Origin: Actinomycetes bacterium
Lineage (GTDB): Bacteria; Actinomycetota; Acidimicrobiia; Acidimicrobiales; Microtrichaceae
Direction: 5' to 3'
NCBI GenBank assembly: GCA_023423475.1
Contig: JAFAFN010000554.1
Span: 1-5,512, forward strand
DNA length: 5,512 bases
Below are positions 1 through 5,512 of the stretch, piece after piece. The translations under genes were made by a program, and so were the position numbers. How positions within the stretch are numbered: position 1 is the stretch's first letter; the number at the start of each line of letters is the position of its first letter. The notes under the pieces are model-generated. The model was not told the origin of the DNA and did not search any database. It saw nothing but the letters and a program-made list of their open reading frames with translations.

Positions 1-1074
1 GTCGAAGTTCGGGATGACCTTCGAGCCGAACAGCTCGATCATCTCGAGCACCTCTTCGTGCTCGAAGCCCTCGTTCGGGATGCCGAACACCAGCTGGTCG
101 CAACCGACCTCCTGGTACTTCGAGATCTGCTCGTTGACCTCGTCTGGGTTGCCGCAGAGCAGGTAGCCGGCCGCGATCAGCTGGTCGAGCATCGCCTCGT
201 CCGGGATCTGGAACGGACGGCCCGGCCACTTCACCGCACCCTTCTGGGGCGGCATGGTGTCGTGGTACATGTTGACCATCGTGTTCAGGTAGCCACGGCC
301 CAGCGACATCGCGATCTCACGTGCCCTGGTGCGGTCCGCCAGGCAGATCACGGCGTTGGTCATCATGACGTTGTCGTTCATGAACTGGCCGAGGGGCTGC
401 ACGCAGTTCGAGATGCCCTCCTTGTAGGCCTCGATCCGGCCCTTCAGGTTGTAGATGGGCTCGAAGTTGAAGGCGATGGCGCCGATGCCGAGCTCGCCGG
501 CCTTGGTGAAGGTGCCGGGGTTGCCGCAGCCGACCCACAGCGGCGGGTGACCGGCGCCGTAGGGCTTGGGCAGGATGTTGTGGGGCAGCTCGACCTTGAA
601 GAACTCGCCGTCGAAGGTGTAGTCCCGCTGCTCCCACATGCGCAGGATCTCGGGCGCCGCCTCGTCCCACATCGCCTTGGTCTCGGAGGTCAGCAGATCG
701 AAGGTCGCCATCTCGTGGGACCCGGCGCCGCGGCCCGTGCCCCACTCGTAGCGACCCTCGGTCACGTGGTCGAGCATCGCGACGCGCTCGGCGTTGCGCA
801 CCGGGTGGTTCACCGGGCGGGGCAGGTTCATGATCGCCGAGCCCATGTGGATGCGGCTGGTCTTGGCGGCGATGTAGCCGAACACGACCTCGGGGGCCGA
901 CATGTGGGAGTACTCGGTCAGCGCGTGGTGCTCGCCGAACCAGACGTACTTCCAGTTGAAGTCGTCCGCGTGGATGGCGTAGCCCATCTCCCGCTTGATC
1001 ATCTCGTGCTCGGACGGAGCGTCGTGTGCCGCAGGGCCGGGCAGGTACCCGTTGAAGAAGAGTCCGAACTCCAT
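1..1074 (-). CDS. LLM-class (luciferase-like) flavin-dependent oxidoreductase, 3' end cut by window edge
   Basis: This cytoplasmic TIM-barrel enzyme probably uses reduced flavin (FMNH2) or F420; the cofactor and substrate cannot be told from sequence. The first 358 residues are visible with no stop, and the family usually runs about 330-400, so little is missing. The N-terminus MEFGLFFNGYLPG is a typical first barrel strand. FGEHHALTEYSHMSAP (residues 46-61) resembles the LuxA EHHFTEFG segment, so H49/H50 should correspond to the His pair that includes the LuxA catalytic His44 (inferred by motif). GSAIMNLPRPVNHPVRNAER (78-97), LDHVTEGRYEWGTGRG (101-116) and PPLWVGCGNPGTFTKAGELGIG (177-198) are the usual luciferase-family blocks. 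The ATG at 1074 is preceded by AGGTGG with a 5-nt spacer. The gene has its own promoter with a KstR-like operator, which suggests a role in steroid or lipid breakdown. Family assignment is firm; function is inferred. Confidence 0.93.
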   Translation of the reverse strand, partial: MEFGLFFNGYLPGPAAHDAPSEHEMIKREMGYAIHADDFNWKYVWFGEHHALTEYSHMSAPEVVFGYIAAKTSRIHMGSAIMNLPRPVNHPVRNAERVAMLDHVTEGRYEWGTGRGAGSHEMATFDLLTSETKAMWDEAAPEILRMWEQRDYTFDGEFFKVELPHNILPKPYGAGHPPLWVGCGNPGTFTKAGELGIGAIAFNFEPIYNLKGRIEAYKEGISNCVQPLGQFMNDNVMMTNAVICLADRTRAREIAMSLGRGYLNTMVNMYHDTMPPQKGAVKWPGRPFQIPDEAMLDQLIAAGYLLCGNPDEVNEQISKYQEVGCDQLVFGIPNEGFEHEEVLEMIELFGSKVIPNFD

Positions 1075-1079
1075 GCCAT

Positions 1080-1085
1080 CCACCT
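1080..1085 (-). promoter_or_regulatory. Ribosome binding site of the LLM oxidoreductase
   Basis: AGGTGG read on the minus strand lies 5 nt before the ATG at 1074. It fixes this start over the overlapping out-of-frame ATG at 1079-1077. Confidence 0.75.
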
Positions 1086-1100
1086 TCAGGATCGAGAAAC

Positions 1101-1114
1101 TAGAACGTGTTCTA
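1101..1114. promoter_or_regulatory. KstR-type operator (TAGAACGTGTTCTA)
   Basis: This 14-bp palindrome has perfect 6-bp arms (TAGAAC and GTTCTA) around a GT centre. It fits every fixed position of TnnAACnnGTTnnA, the motif published for KstR, the TetR-family repressor of cholesterol/steroid catabolism genes in mycobacteria and rhodococci. It sits 26 nt upstream of the oxidoreductase start codon. It overlaps the last base of the proposed -10 element and covers the likely transcription start, which is a repressing position. The match is seen directly; binding by a KstR-family protein is inferred, and a related TetR regulator with a similar motif is possible. Confidence 0.75.
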
Positions 1115-1128
1115 ATGTAGGTCATTAG
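1112..1128. repeat. Perfect inverted repeat CTAATG-TAGGT-CATTAG overlapping the KstR-like box
   Basis: The 6-bp arms CTAATG (1112-1117) and CATTAG (1123-1128) are exactly complementary around a 5-nt spacer. The repeat shares three bases with the right arm of the 1101-1114 palindrome and covers most of the proposed -10 and part of the spacer. It could be a second operator or half of a composite one. I do not recognise the motif as belonging to a named regulator. Confidence 0.5.
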
Positions 1129-1142
1129 CCCAGGGCGAGCAA
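1114..1142 (-). promoter_or_regulatory. Putative sigma70-type promoter of the oxidoreductase gene
   Basis: On the minus strand, TTGCTC (1142-1137) is a possible -35 and TACATT (1119-1114) a possible -10 matching TATAAT at 4 of 6 positions. They are separated by exactly 17 nt. Transcription would begin inside the KstR-like palindrome. The -35 matches consensus only in its TTG, so the call rests on spacing and on the operator position. Confidence 0.5.
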
Positions 1143-1165
1143 GGACCTACGCCGTCCACGGTCGG

Positions 1166-1182
1166 CGACTCGGGTGGAGTCG
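1166..1182 (-). terminator. Short hairpin after the ABC operon, possible weak terminator
   Basis: CGACTC and GAGTCG form a perfect 6-bp stem around a 5-nt loop, starting 2 nt after the ATPase stop codon. An adjoining imperfect palindrome lies at 1151-1166 (GCCGtCC-AC-GGtCGGC). No U-run follows, so this is not a classic intrinsic terminator. Transcription may stop inefficiently here or be ended by Rho, and some read-through into the oxidoreductase is possible. Confidence 0.35.
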
Positions 1183-1184
1183 GG

Positions 1185-2045
1185 TCAGGCCGGGTCGTCG
1201 GGGCGGTGCACCCGGCCGATCGGCACCACCATCGGCGAGCCGGCCACCGGGTCGGTGATGATGCGCGACTCGAGACCGAACACCTCGCTCACCGTGGTCT
1301 CGGTGATGATGTCACCGGGAGCACCTTCGGCGACGATCGCACCGTCCTTCATCGCGACCAGGTGGTGCGCATAGCGACAGGCCAGGTTCAGGTCGTGCAG
1401 CACGCACACGATGGTGCGCCCACGCTCGAGGTTGAGCTCCGCGAGCAGGTCCAGCACCTCGACCTGGTGGGCGAGGTCGAGGAACGTCGTCGGCTCGTCG
1501 AGCAGGAGGATGTCGGTGCCCTGCGCCAGGGCCATCGCGATCCACACACGCTGTCGCTGGCCGCCGGAGAGCTCGTCGACGGAGCGGTCCGCCAGCTCGG
1601 CGGTCCGGGTGACCTCGAGCGCGCGGTCGACGGCCTCCTGGTCCTCGTTGGACCACTGGCGGAACCAGCGCTGGTGCGGATGACGGCCACGAGCGACCAG
1701 GTCGGACACCACGATGCCGTCGGGCGAGATGGGTTGCTGGGGAAGGATCCCGAGCTTCTGGGCGACGTCACGTGTGGGCGTCGAACGGATCGACTCGCCG
1801 TCGAGCAGCACGGTGCCCGAACGGGGCGTGAGCAGGCGGGCGAGCGCCCGCAGCAGCGTGGACTTGCCGCACGCGTTCGCCCCCACGATGACCGTCACCC
1901 GGCCCGTCGGGATGGCGACCGACAGGTCCCCGACGATGATCCGGTCGTCGTAGGCCAGCCGGACGTGGTCGGCGACGAGCCGCGGCGGCTCGGCCGCCGC
2001 GACCGCCCCGGCGGCCGGTGTGTCGTCGTCGAGGAGCTCGGTCAT
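1185..2045 (-). CDS. Iron-siderophore ABC transporter ATP-binding protein (FepC/FecE type)
   Basis: This 286-residue cytoplasmic ATPase powers the importer formed with the two upstream permeases. All ABC motifs are intact: Walker A GANACGKST (55-63), Q-loop LPQQ (101-104), signature LSGGQ (159-163) followed by RQR, Walker B ILLLDEP (179-185) with catalytic E184, D-loop FLDL (188-191) and H-loop H217 in LHDLN. The GANACGKST form, the PHQRWFRQWS stretch after the Q-loop (123-132) and the C-terminal GAPGDIITETTVSEVFGLES block fit the FepC/FecE siderophore subfamily, and the length is usual for it. The first 20 or so residues are a variable Ala-rich extension. The ATG at 2045 is one base after the permease TGA, so translation is probably coupled. 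An in-frame ATG further upstream (2156) would lie inside the permease gene and add 37 low-complexity residues, so it was rejected. A vitamin B12 or heme role is less likely but not excluded. Confidence 0.95.
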   Translation of the reverse strand: MTELLDDDTPAAGAVAAAEPPRLVADHVRLAYDDRIIVGDLSVAIPTGRVTVIVGANACGKSTLLRALARLLTPRSGTVLLDGESIRSTPTRDVAQKLGILPQQPISPDGIVVSDLVARGRHPHQRWFRQWSNEDQEAVDRALEVTRTAELADRSVDELSGGQRQRVWIAMALAQGTDILLLDEPTTFLDLAHQVEVLDLLAELNLERGRTIVCVLHDLNLACRYAHHLVAMKDGAIVAEGAPGDIITETTVSEVFGLESRIITDPVAGSPMVVPIGRVHRPDDPA

Positions 2046-2046
2046 G

Positions 2047-3159
2047 TCAACCACCGCTTCCGATCTTGTTCGCCCGGGCGAGCAGCCAGAGCAGGTAGGG
2101 CGCGCCGACGATCGCCGTGACGACACCGACGGGCAACTCGATGGGGGCGAACGCACGACGTGCGAGGGTGTCGGCGAAGATCATGATCGCCGCGCCGATG
2201 AGACCCGCGGGGATGAGCCCGAGGGATCGTCCTCCGATGAGTCGGCGGGCGATCTGGGGTGAGACCAGCGCGACGAAGCCCACCGGTCCCGCCGCCGCGG
2301 TCGCCACCGCGGCGAGGCCTGCCGCAACGAGCGACAGACCGAGCTTCGAACGACGCAGCCCGACCCCCAGGCCGGAGGCCGCATCGTCGCCGAGCTCGAG
2401 CGCCTTGAGCCCGCGGGCGCTGATCAGCGCGACCGGGACCAGCACGAGCAGCGCCAGGGTCAGCGGGCGCACGTACTCCCACCCACGACCGTTGATGCTG
2501 CCGGTGAGCCAGACCGTGGCACGCTGCGCGTCGAACAGCTTCGCCCTGGTCAGCAGATAGGCCACCACCGCGTCGAGCATCGCGGTGATCCCGATGCCGA
2601 CCAGCACGAGGCGGTAGCTCGACAGCCCCTGCTTGATCGCGAACAGGTAGATGGCGGCCACCGCGGCGATCGCTCCACCGAGCGCCCACAGCGTGACCAC
2701 CGAGCTGGGCGACGCCCAGGTCACGATCGCGAAGACCGCCATGGCGGCGGCGCCCGACGACACACCCAGGATGTCCGGGCTCGCGAGGGGGTTGTGCACC
2801 ATGCGCTGGAAGATCTGCCCCGAGATGCCGAACGCCGCGCCCACCAGGACCGCGGTCAGCGCTCGGGGCAGTCGCAGACCTCGGATGATGAACTCGCTGT
2901 CGCTGCCCCCACCGAGTCCCGTCAGCTCCTTGATGACGTCGCTCATCGGGATCGGGAAGTCGCCGGCGCTCACGCTCCACGCCAGACCGATGGCGACGAC
3001 GGCCGCGATGACCAGCGACACGCCGACCGAGCGGACGTCGACGCGGGTCGAGATCGGGCCGAGGCGCACCCCGACCGACGCGCCGGCACGCAGGTGCCGT
3101 CGCAGCGCGCGCAGGCGGTCGCCGATCGAGGCGCGTTCCGGGGACGCGACGGCCGTCAC
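2047..3159 (-). CDS. FecCD-family siderophore ABC permease, second subunit (FepG-like)
   Basis: This 370-residue inner-membrane subunit forms the translocation channel as a heterodimer with the permease encoded just upstream. An Arg-rich cytoplasmic N-terminus of about 45 residues is followed by roughly ten hydrophobic segments typical of PF01032. Family blocks are RGLRLPRALTAVLVGAAFG (93-111), NPLASPDILGVSSGAA (123-138), ELGDDAASGLGVGLRRSK (255-272), GPVGFVALVSPQIARRLIGG (291-310, the segment expected to contact the ATPase) and LPVGVVTAIVGAPYLLWLL (342-360). The GTG start at 3159 has GTGGAG 9 nt upstream and lies 3 nt after the previous stop, suggesting coupling. Choosing the second-subunit role (FepG rather than FepD) rests on gene order and is the less certain part; membership of the family is secure. 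Confidence 0.94.
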   Translation of the reverse strand: MTAVASPERASIGDRLRALRRHLRAGASVGVRLGPISTRVDVRSVGVSLVIAAVVAIGLAWSVSAGDFPIPMSDVIKELTGLGGGSDSEFIIRGLRLPRALTAVLVGAAFGISGQIFQRMVHNPLASPDILGVSSGAAAMAVFAIVTWASPSSVVTLWALGGAIAAVAAIYLFAIKQGLSSYRLVLVGIGITAMLDAVVAYLLTRAKLFDAQRATVWLTGSINGRGWEYVRPLTLALLVLVPVALISARGLKALELGDDAASGLGVGLRRSKLGLSLVAAGLAAVATAAAGPVGFVALVSPQIARRLIGGRSLGLIPAGLIGAAIMIFADTLARRAFAPIELPVGVVTAIVGAPYLLWLLARANKIGSGG

Positions 3160-3162
3160 CGC

Positions 3163-4236
3163 TCAGAGCTCCACGATCTTGCGGCGCCGCACGAAGGCGA
3201 TGAACACGGGTGCACCGACGAACGCGGTCACGATGCCGACCTCGAGCTCGCCAGGTCGTGCCACCACTCGCCCGACCACGTCGGCGACGAGCAGCAGGAT
3301 CGAGCCCATGCACATCGAGAACGGCAACAGCCAACGGTGGTCCGGGCCGGTGACCGCCCTGGCGACATGGGGCACGGTCAGCCCGACGAACGCGATCGGT
3401 CCGACCGCCGCGGTCGCGGCGCCACACAGCAGCACCACCGACGCCGCCGACGCGGCACGGACCCAGCCGACGCGCTGACCGAGCGAGCGCGAGACGTCCT
3501 CGCCGAGCGCCAGGCCGTTCAGGGAGTTGGCCGACGCGAGCGCCAGCACCGCACCGAGCAGGATGAACGGGAAGACCATGCTCACGACGCTCAGGTCACG
3601 CCCGGCGGTCGAACCGACGGCCCAGAAGCGGTACTGGTCGAGCGTCGCGGAGTCGAGCAGCAGGAACGCCGCGGTGAACGAGCCGAGCAGCGCGGCGAGG
3701 GCCGCGCCGGCGATGGCGAGCTTCACGGGGGTCGCTCCCCCACGCCCCATCGCGCCCAGCAGGTAGACGAGCACCCCGGCGACCGCGGCGCCGGCGAACG
3801 CGAACCAGAGGTTGCCGAACAGCGAGGTCACGTCGAACAGGAAGATGCCCGACACGACACCCAGCGCCGCGCCGGAGTTCACGCCCAGGAGTCCCGGGTC
3901 GGCCAGCGGGTTGCGGGTGACGCCCTGCATCACCGCACCGGCCAGACCGAGCGCCGCACCGATCAGCAGGCCGAGGACCGTCCGTGGCACGCGCAGCTCG
4001 CGGATGATCAGGTGGTCGTCGATCGACGGGTCGAACGAGAAGAGCGCGTCCAGCGAGACCGATGGCGAGATCGACTTCGTGCCGATCGCGATCGACGCGA
4101 GCGCTGCGAGCACGACCAGCCCGATCAGGACCACGAGGCCCCCGGCCCGGGACCACGAACCGCTCAGCCAACCGCGGCGCGGTCGCCGTTCGGGCGCGAC
4201 CTCGGTCACGGTGTCGCGCTGTTCGAGGGTGCTCAC
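3163..4236 (-). CDS. FecCD-family siderophore ABC permease, first subunit (FepD-like)
   Basis: This 357-residue inner-membrane channel subunit pairs with the following permease. A charged N-terminus of about 30 residues precedes the first membrane segment (AGGLVVLIGLVVLAALASIA, 31-50), and further hydrophobic segments follow to about 348. Diagnostic PF01032 blocks are RELRVPRTVLGLLIGAALG (79-97), NPLADPGLLGVNSGAA (109-124), GLALGEDVSRSLG (241-253), GPIAFVGLTVPHVARAVTG (279-297) and LEVGIVTAFVGAPVFIAF (331-348). It ends in a basic tail RRRK. The GTG at 4236 is the only usable start: an in-frame TAG lies five codons upstream, and AGGAAG sits 8 nt before the GTG. It follows the binding-protein stop by 26 nt. 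The two permeases are clearly diverged paralogues, as expected for heterodimeric siderophore importers and unlike the BtuC homodimer. Confidence 0.94.
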   Translation of the reverse strand: MSTLEQRDTVTEVAPERRPRRGWLSGSWSRAGGLVVLIGLVVLAALASIAIGTKSISPSVSLDALFSFDPSIDDHLIIRELRVPRTVLGLLIGAALGLAGAVMQGVTRNPLADPGLLGVNSGAALGVVSGIFLFDVTSLFGNLWFAFAGAAVAGVLVYLLGAMGRGGATPVKLAIAGAALAALLGSFTAAFLLLDSATLDQYRFWAVGSTAGRDLSVVSMVFPFILLGAVLALASANSLNGLALGEDVSRSLGQRVGWVRAASAASVVLLCGAATAAVGPIAFVGLTVPHVARAVTGPDHRWLLPFSMCMGSILLLVADVVGRVVARPGELEVGIVTAFVGAPVFIAFVRRRKIVEL

Positions 4237-4262
4237 GCCACCATCTTCCTACGGCCGCCGGG

Positions 4263-5342
4263 TCAGGCCGTGGTCGACGGGTCGCCGTCGATCGCCGCGG
4301 CCAGCTTCGGGACGAGCTCGTCGAGCAGGAACGGGAGGCTCAGGACCGTCACGAACGACGTGGCACCGCCGACCGGGCCGTAGGTGTCGACGTAGACGCC
4401 GCGCCCCTCCTTGTGCACCGCGAGGTTGGTGAACAGGGTCTGGCGCTCGAGCAGCGGAAGGTTCTCGTCGAGGTCCGGCAGCAGCACGACGAGGACGTCG
4501 GTGTCGAGCAGATCGATGCGCTCCTGGCCGATGTCGGCGCTGAACTCCTCGCCCGCGATCTCGGCGATCTCGGGCGACTGCACGAAGCCGAGCGACGACA
4601 TGAAGCGACCGCGCACGTCCTCGGGGCCGTAGATGGCGATCTTGTCCTCGCTGTAGGGCGAGGCGATGACCCCGCTGGCTCCGTCGAACTCCGGGTGCTC
4701 GGCACGCACCTGCTCGAACTGCTCCTCGACCTCGGCCACGAGCTGCTCTGCTCGCTCCGACTCGCCGATCGCCCGCCCGACGATGAGCGTCTGCTCCTGC
4801 CACGGCACGCCGTAGTCGACGTAGTCCCCGGGCTGGGCGATCGTCGGGGCGATCTGCGAGAGCTTGTCGTAGTCGCCCTGGGTCATGCCCGAGTACACCC
4901 CGAGGATCAGGTCGGGTCGTTGCGCGGCGATCGCTTCGAAGTTGATCGCATCCGCGGTGCTGACGACCTCGGGGACGGCGCCGTCGACCTCGTCGGCGGC
5001 CCACGGCCACAGGGCACCCGGATGGTCCCCGAACCACTCGGTCGTGCCGACGGGCACGACCCCGAGCGCCACCAGCGGGTCCTGGTCGCTCAGCCCGACG
5101 GTGACGACGCGCTCGGGGCGGGCGTCGACCGTCGTGTCGCCGTAGCGGTGCTCGATCGTGACGGGGAACGCCGCGTCCTCTGTGCCGGTTCCGCCCTCCG
5201 ACGACGTGCCACCCGCGTCCGAACCCGCTGTCCCACTGCCCTCCGAACCGCCGTCGCCACACGCCGCGGCGAGCAGCGCTGCCGAGCAGAGCACGGCGAC
5301 GAGGAGCAGGGTCCGAGCTGGACGTCGAGATGGGATGAGCAC
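4263..5342 (-). CDS. Iron-siderophore ABC transporter substrate-binding lipoprotein (FecB/FepB type)
   Basis: This 359-residue lipoprotein captures the ligand outside the membrane and delivers it to the permease pair. From the GTG at 5342 it has a standard lipoprotein signal: basic SRRPAR, hydrophobic TLLLVAVLCSAALL, and LAAAC with C28 as the probable lipidated Cys. A Gly/Ser/Thr/Glu-rich linker (29-57) tethers the domain. PF01497 features follow: EHRYGDTTVDARPERVVTVG (64-83), LVALGVVPVGT (90-100), the aromatic WFGDHPGALWPWA (103-115), NFEAIAAQRPDLILG (134-148), the long helix between lobes (about 184-215) and a second lobe to about 350. The aromatic stretch may help form the ligand pocket. 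An ATG at 5417 would add 25 residues ahead of a complete signal peptide and put an upstream palindrome inside the gene. The GTG has GGAG 9 nt upstream and is preferred. The ligand is not identifiable; an iron chelate is inferred from family and operon. Confidence 0.93.
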   Translation of the reverse strand: MLIPSRRPARTLLLVAVLCSAALLAAACGDGGSEGSGTAGSDAGGTSSEGGTGTEDAAFPVTIEHRYGDTTVDARPERVVTVGLSDQDPLVALGVVPVGTTEWFGDHPGALWPWAADEVDGAVPEVVSTADAINFEAIAAQRPDLILGVYSGMTQGDYDKLSQIAPTIAQPGDYVDYGVPWQEQTLIVGRAIGESERAEQLVAEVEEQFEQVRAEHPEFDGASGVIASPYSEDKIAIYGPEDVRGRFMSSLGFVQSPEIAEIAGEEFSADIGQERIDLLDTDVLVVLLPDLDENLPLLERQTLFTNLAVHKEGRGVYVDTYGPVGGATSFVTVLSLPFLLDELVPKLAAAIDGDPSTTA

Positions 5343-5351
5343 CGAGTGGTT

Positions 5352-5355
5352 CTCC
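5352..5355 (-). promoter_or_regulatory. Ribosome binding site that decides the binding-protein start
   Basis: GGAG on the minus strand sits 9 nt before the GTG at 5342. With the signal-peptide architecture it supports this GTG over the ATG 75 nt upstream at 5417, which has only a GTGC stretch before it and no good Shine-Dalgarno. Confidence 0.6.
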
Positions 5356-5399
5356 GTTCGTCGGGTGGTGAGGTCGATCGGTCGGCCGGGGACCGGCGC

Positions 5400-5415
5400 G
5401 ATAAGCGCACCTATC
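5400..5415. promoter_or_regulatory. Imperfect palindrome GATAAGCGCACCTATC, candidate operator
   Basis: The outer GATA/TATC arms are exact, and 12 of 16 positions agree with the reverse complement. Read on the minus strand it contains ATAGGT, close to the TTAGGT half-site of DtxR/IdeR boxes. The other half does not match, so it is not a canonical iron box. Its place upstream of an iron operon makes an iron-responsive operator plausible but unproven. Confidence 0.35.
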
Positions 5416-5416
5416 A

Positions 5417-5432
5417 TGCACTGAGCAGCGCA
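5417..5432. repeat. Imperfect palindrome TGCACTG-AG-CAGCGCA, second candidate operator
   Basis: Seven-base arms pair at 6 of 7 positions around an AG centre. It lies one base from the preceding palindrome. In addition, AGCGCAC occurs as a direct repeat at 5404-5410 and 5427-5433, 23 bp apart and close to two helical turns. No known regulator motif is recognised. Confidence 0.35.
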
Positions 5433-5512
5433 CTTGCTCCAGCCTTCCCACGAACGTCACACACAGGGACGCGTCGCACGGGCGGAGTTGCTAGAACCGT
5501 CCGGGTCACCGA

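Larger units (their letters stand above)
5343..5512 (-). promoter_or_regulatory. Upstream control region of the iron-uptake operon
   Basis: This 170-nt stretch holds no supported gene. It contains a GCCGG-GGA-CCGGC hairpin (5385-5397) in the probable untranslated leader, two adjacent palindromes at 5400-5432, and no convincing -35/-10 pair. CATGAT (5419-5414 read on the minus strand) is a weak -10 candidate that would lie between the palindromes. Beyond about 5433 I see nothing recognisable. Confidence 0.45.

Noticed and set aside
58..1128. 356-codon plus-strand open frame opposite the oxidoreductase
   Set aside because: It is antisense to a recognisable luciferase-like enzyme, its composition is His/Val/Asp/Arg-rich and no motif is present. 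It would also run through the operator region.
2042..3427. 461-codon minus-strand open frame overlapping both permeases
   Set aside because: It is a frame-shifted shadow with an Arg/Gly/Ala-rich product and no membrane segments. The true permease frames have intact family motifs and good ribosome binding sites.
2794..4383. 529-codon plus-strand open frame across both permease genes
   Set aside because: It is antisense to two clear FecCD permeases. Its product is dominated by Arg, Asp, His, Gln and Glu with no recognisable domain, the usual result of reading GC-rich coding DNA on the opposite strand.
1185..5342. Vitamin B12 (BtuCDF-type) or heme importer
   Set aside because: Two distinct permease genes and an FepC/FecE-like ATPase favour a siderophore importer, whereas BtuC acts as a homodimer. 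I see no cobalamin riboswitch features in the leader.
5397..5415. Full DtxR/IdeR iron box on the minus strand
   Set aside because: Aligned to the TTAGGTTAGCCTAACCTAA consensus it matches about 11 of 19 positions, nearly all in one half. This is too weak to call, so it is kept only as a candidate operator.
4249..5460. 403-codon minus-strand open frame over the binding protein
   Set aside because: It is an alternative frame rich in Arg/Gly with no signal peptide or domain. The real frame encodes a complete lipoprotein.
5491..5498. CTAGAACC as a second KstR site upstream of the iron operon
   Set aside because: Only one half (TAGAAC) is present. The partner GTT at the required spacing is missing, so it does not fit TnnAACnnGTTnnA.
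1..5512. CRISPR arrays, tRNA/rRNA genes, insertion sequences or phage genes
   Set aside because: No regularly spaced repeats, RNA-gene signatures, transposase motifs or terminal repeats were found on reading either strand.

Overview
The window is GC-rich DNA with very strong G/C preference at third codon positions. It most likely comes from an actinobacterium (Actinomycetota). Supporting signs are GTG starts, a lipoprotein-type binding protein anchored by a Cys after a twin-Arg n-region, and an operator matching the actinobacterial KstR pattern. I cannot assign a genus; the class could be Mycobacteriales or Acidimicrobiia. All five real genes lie on the minus strand, so the window reads from high to low coordinates.

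Positions 5343-5512 are a non-coding upstream region. It holds two adjacent imperfect palindromes and a short leader hairpin, and it precedes a compact four-gene ABC uptake operon. In transcription order the operon is a substrate-binding lipoprotein (5342-4263), a first FecCD-type permease (4236-3163), a second FecCD-type permease (3159-2047) and an FepC/FecE-type ATPase (2045-1185). The gaps are 26, 3 and 1 nt, so the last three genes are probably translationally coupled. Together they form a complete type II importer, most likely for an Fe(III)-siderophore. The lipoprotein captures the ligand outside the membrane, the two permeases form a heterodimeric channel, and the ATPase powers it as a homodimer. 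The exact ligand cannot be read from sequence.

A 110-nt gap (1075-1184) separates the operon from the next gene. It holds a 6-bp hairpin just after the ATPase stop (a possible weak terminator) and a recognisable promoter. A perfect TnnAACnnGTTnnA palindrome, the KstR-type operator pattern, overlaps the end of the -10 element. A second perfect inverted repeat overlaps its edge. Downstream, a luciferase-like flavin-dependent oxidoreductase gene runs from 1074 off the left edge of the window with no stop codon.

I see no novel multi-gene system. The operon is a standard iron-uptake cassette. The most informative parts are the two control regions: a probable steroid/lipid-responsive switch on the oxidoreductase, and a non-canonical palindromic region in front of the iron operon. 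Long plus-strand open frames across the window are antisense shadows of these genes.
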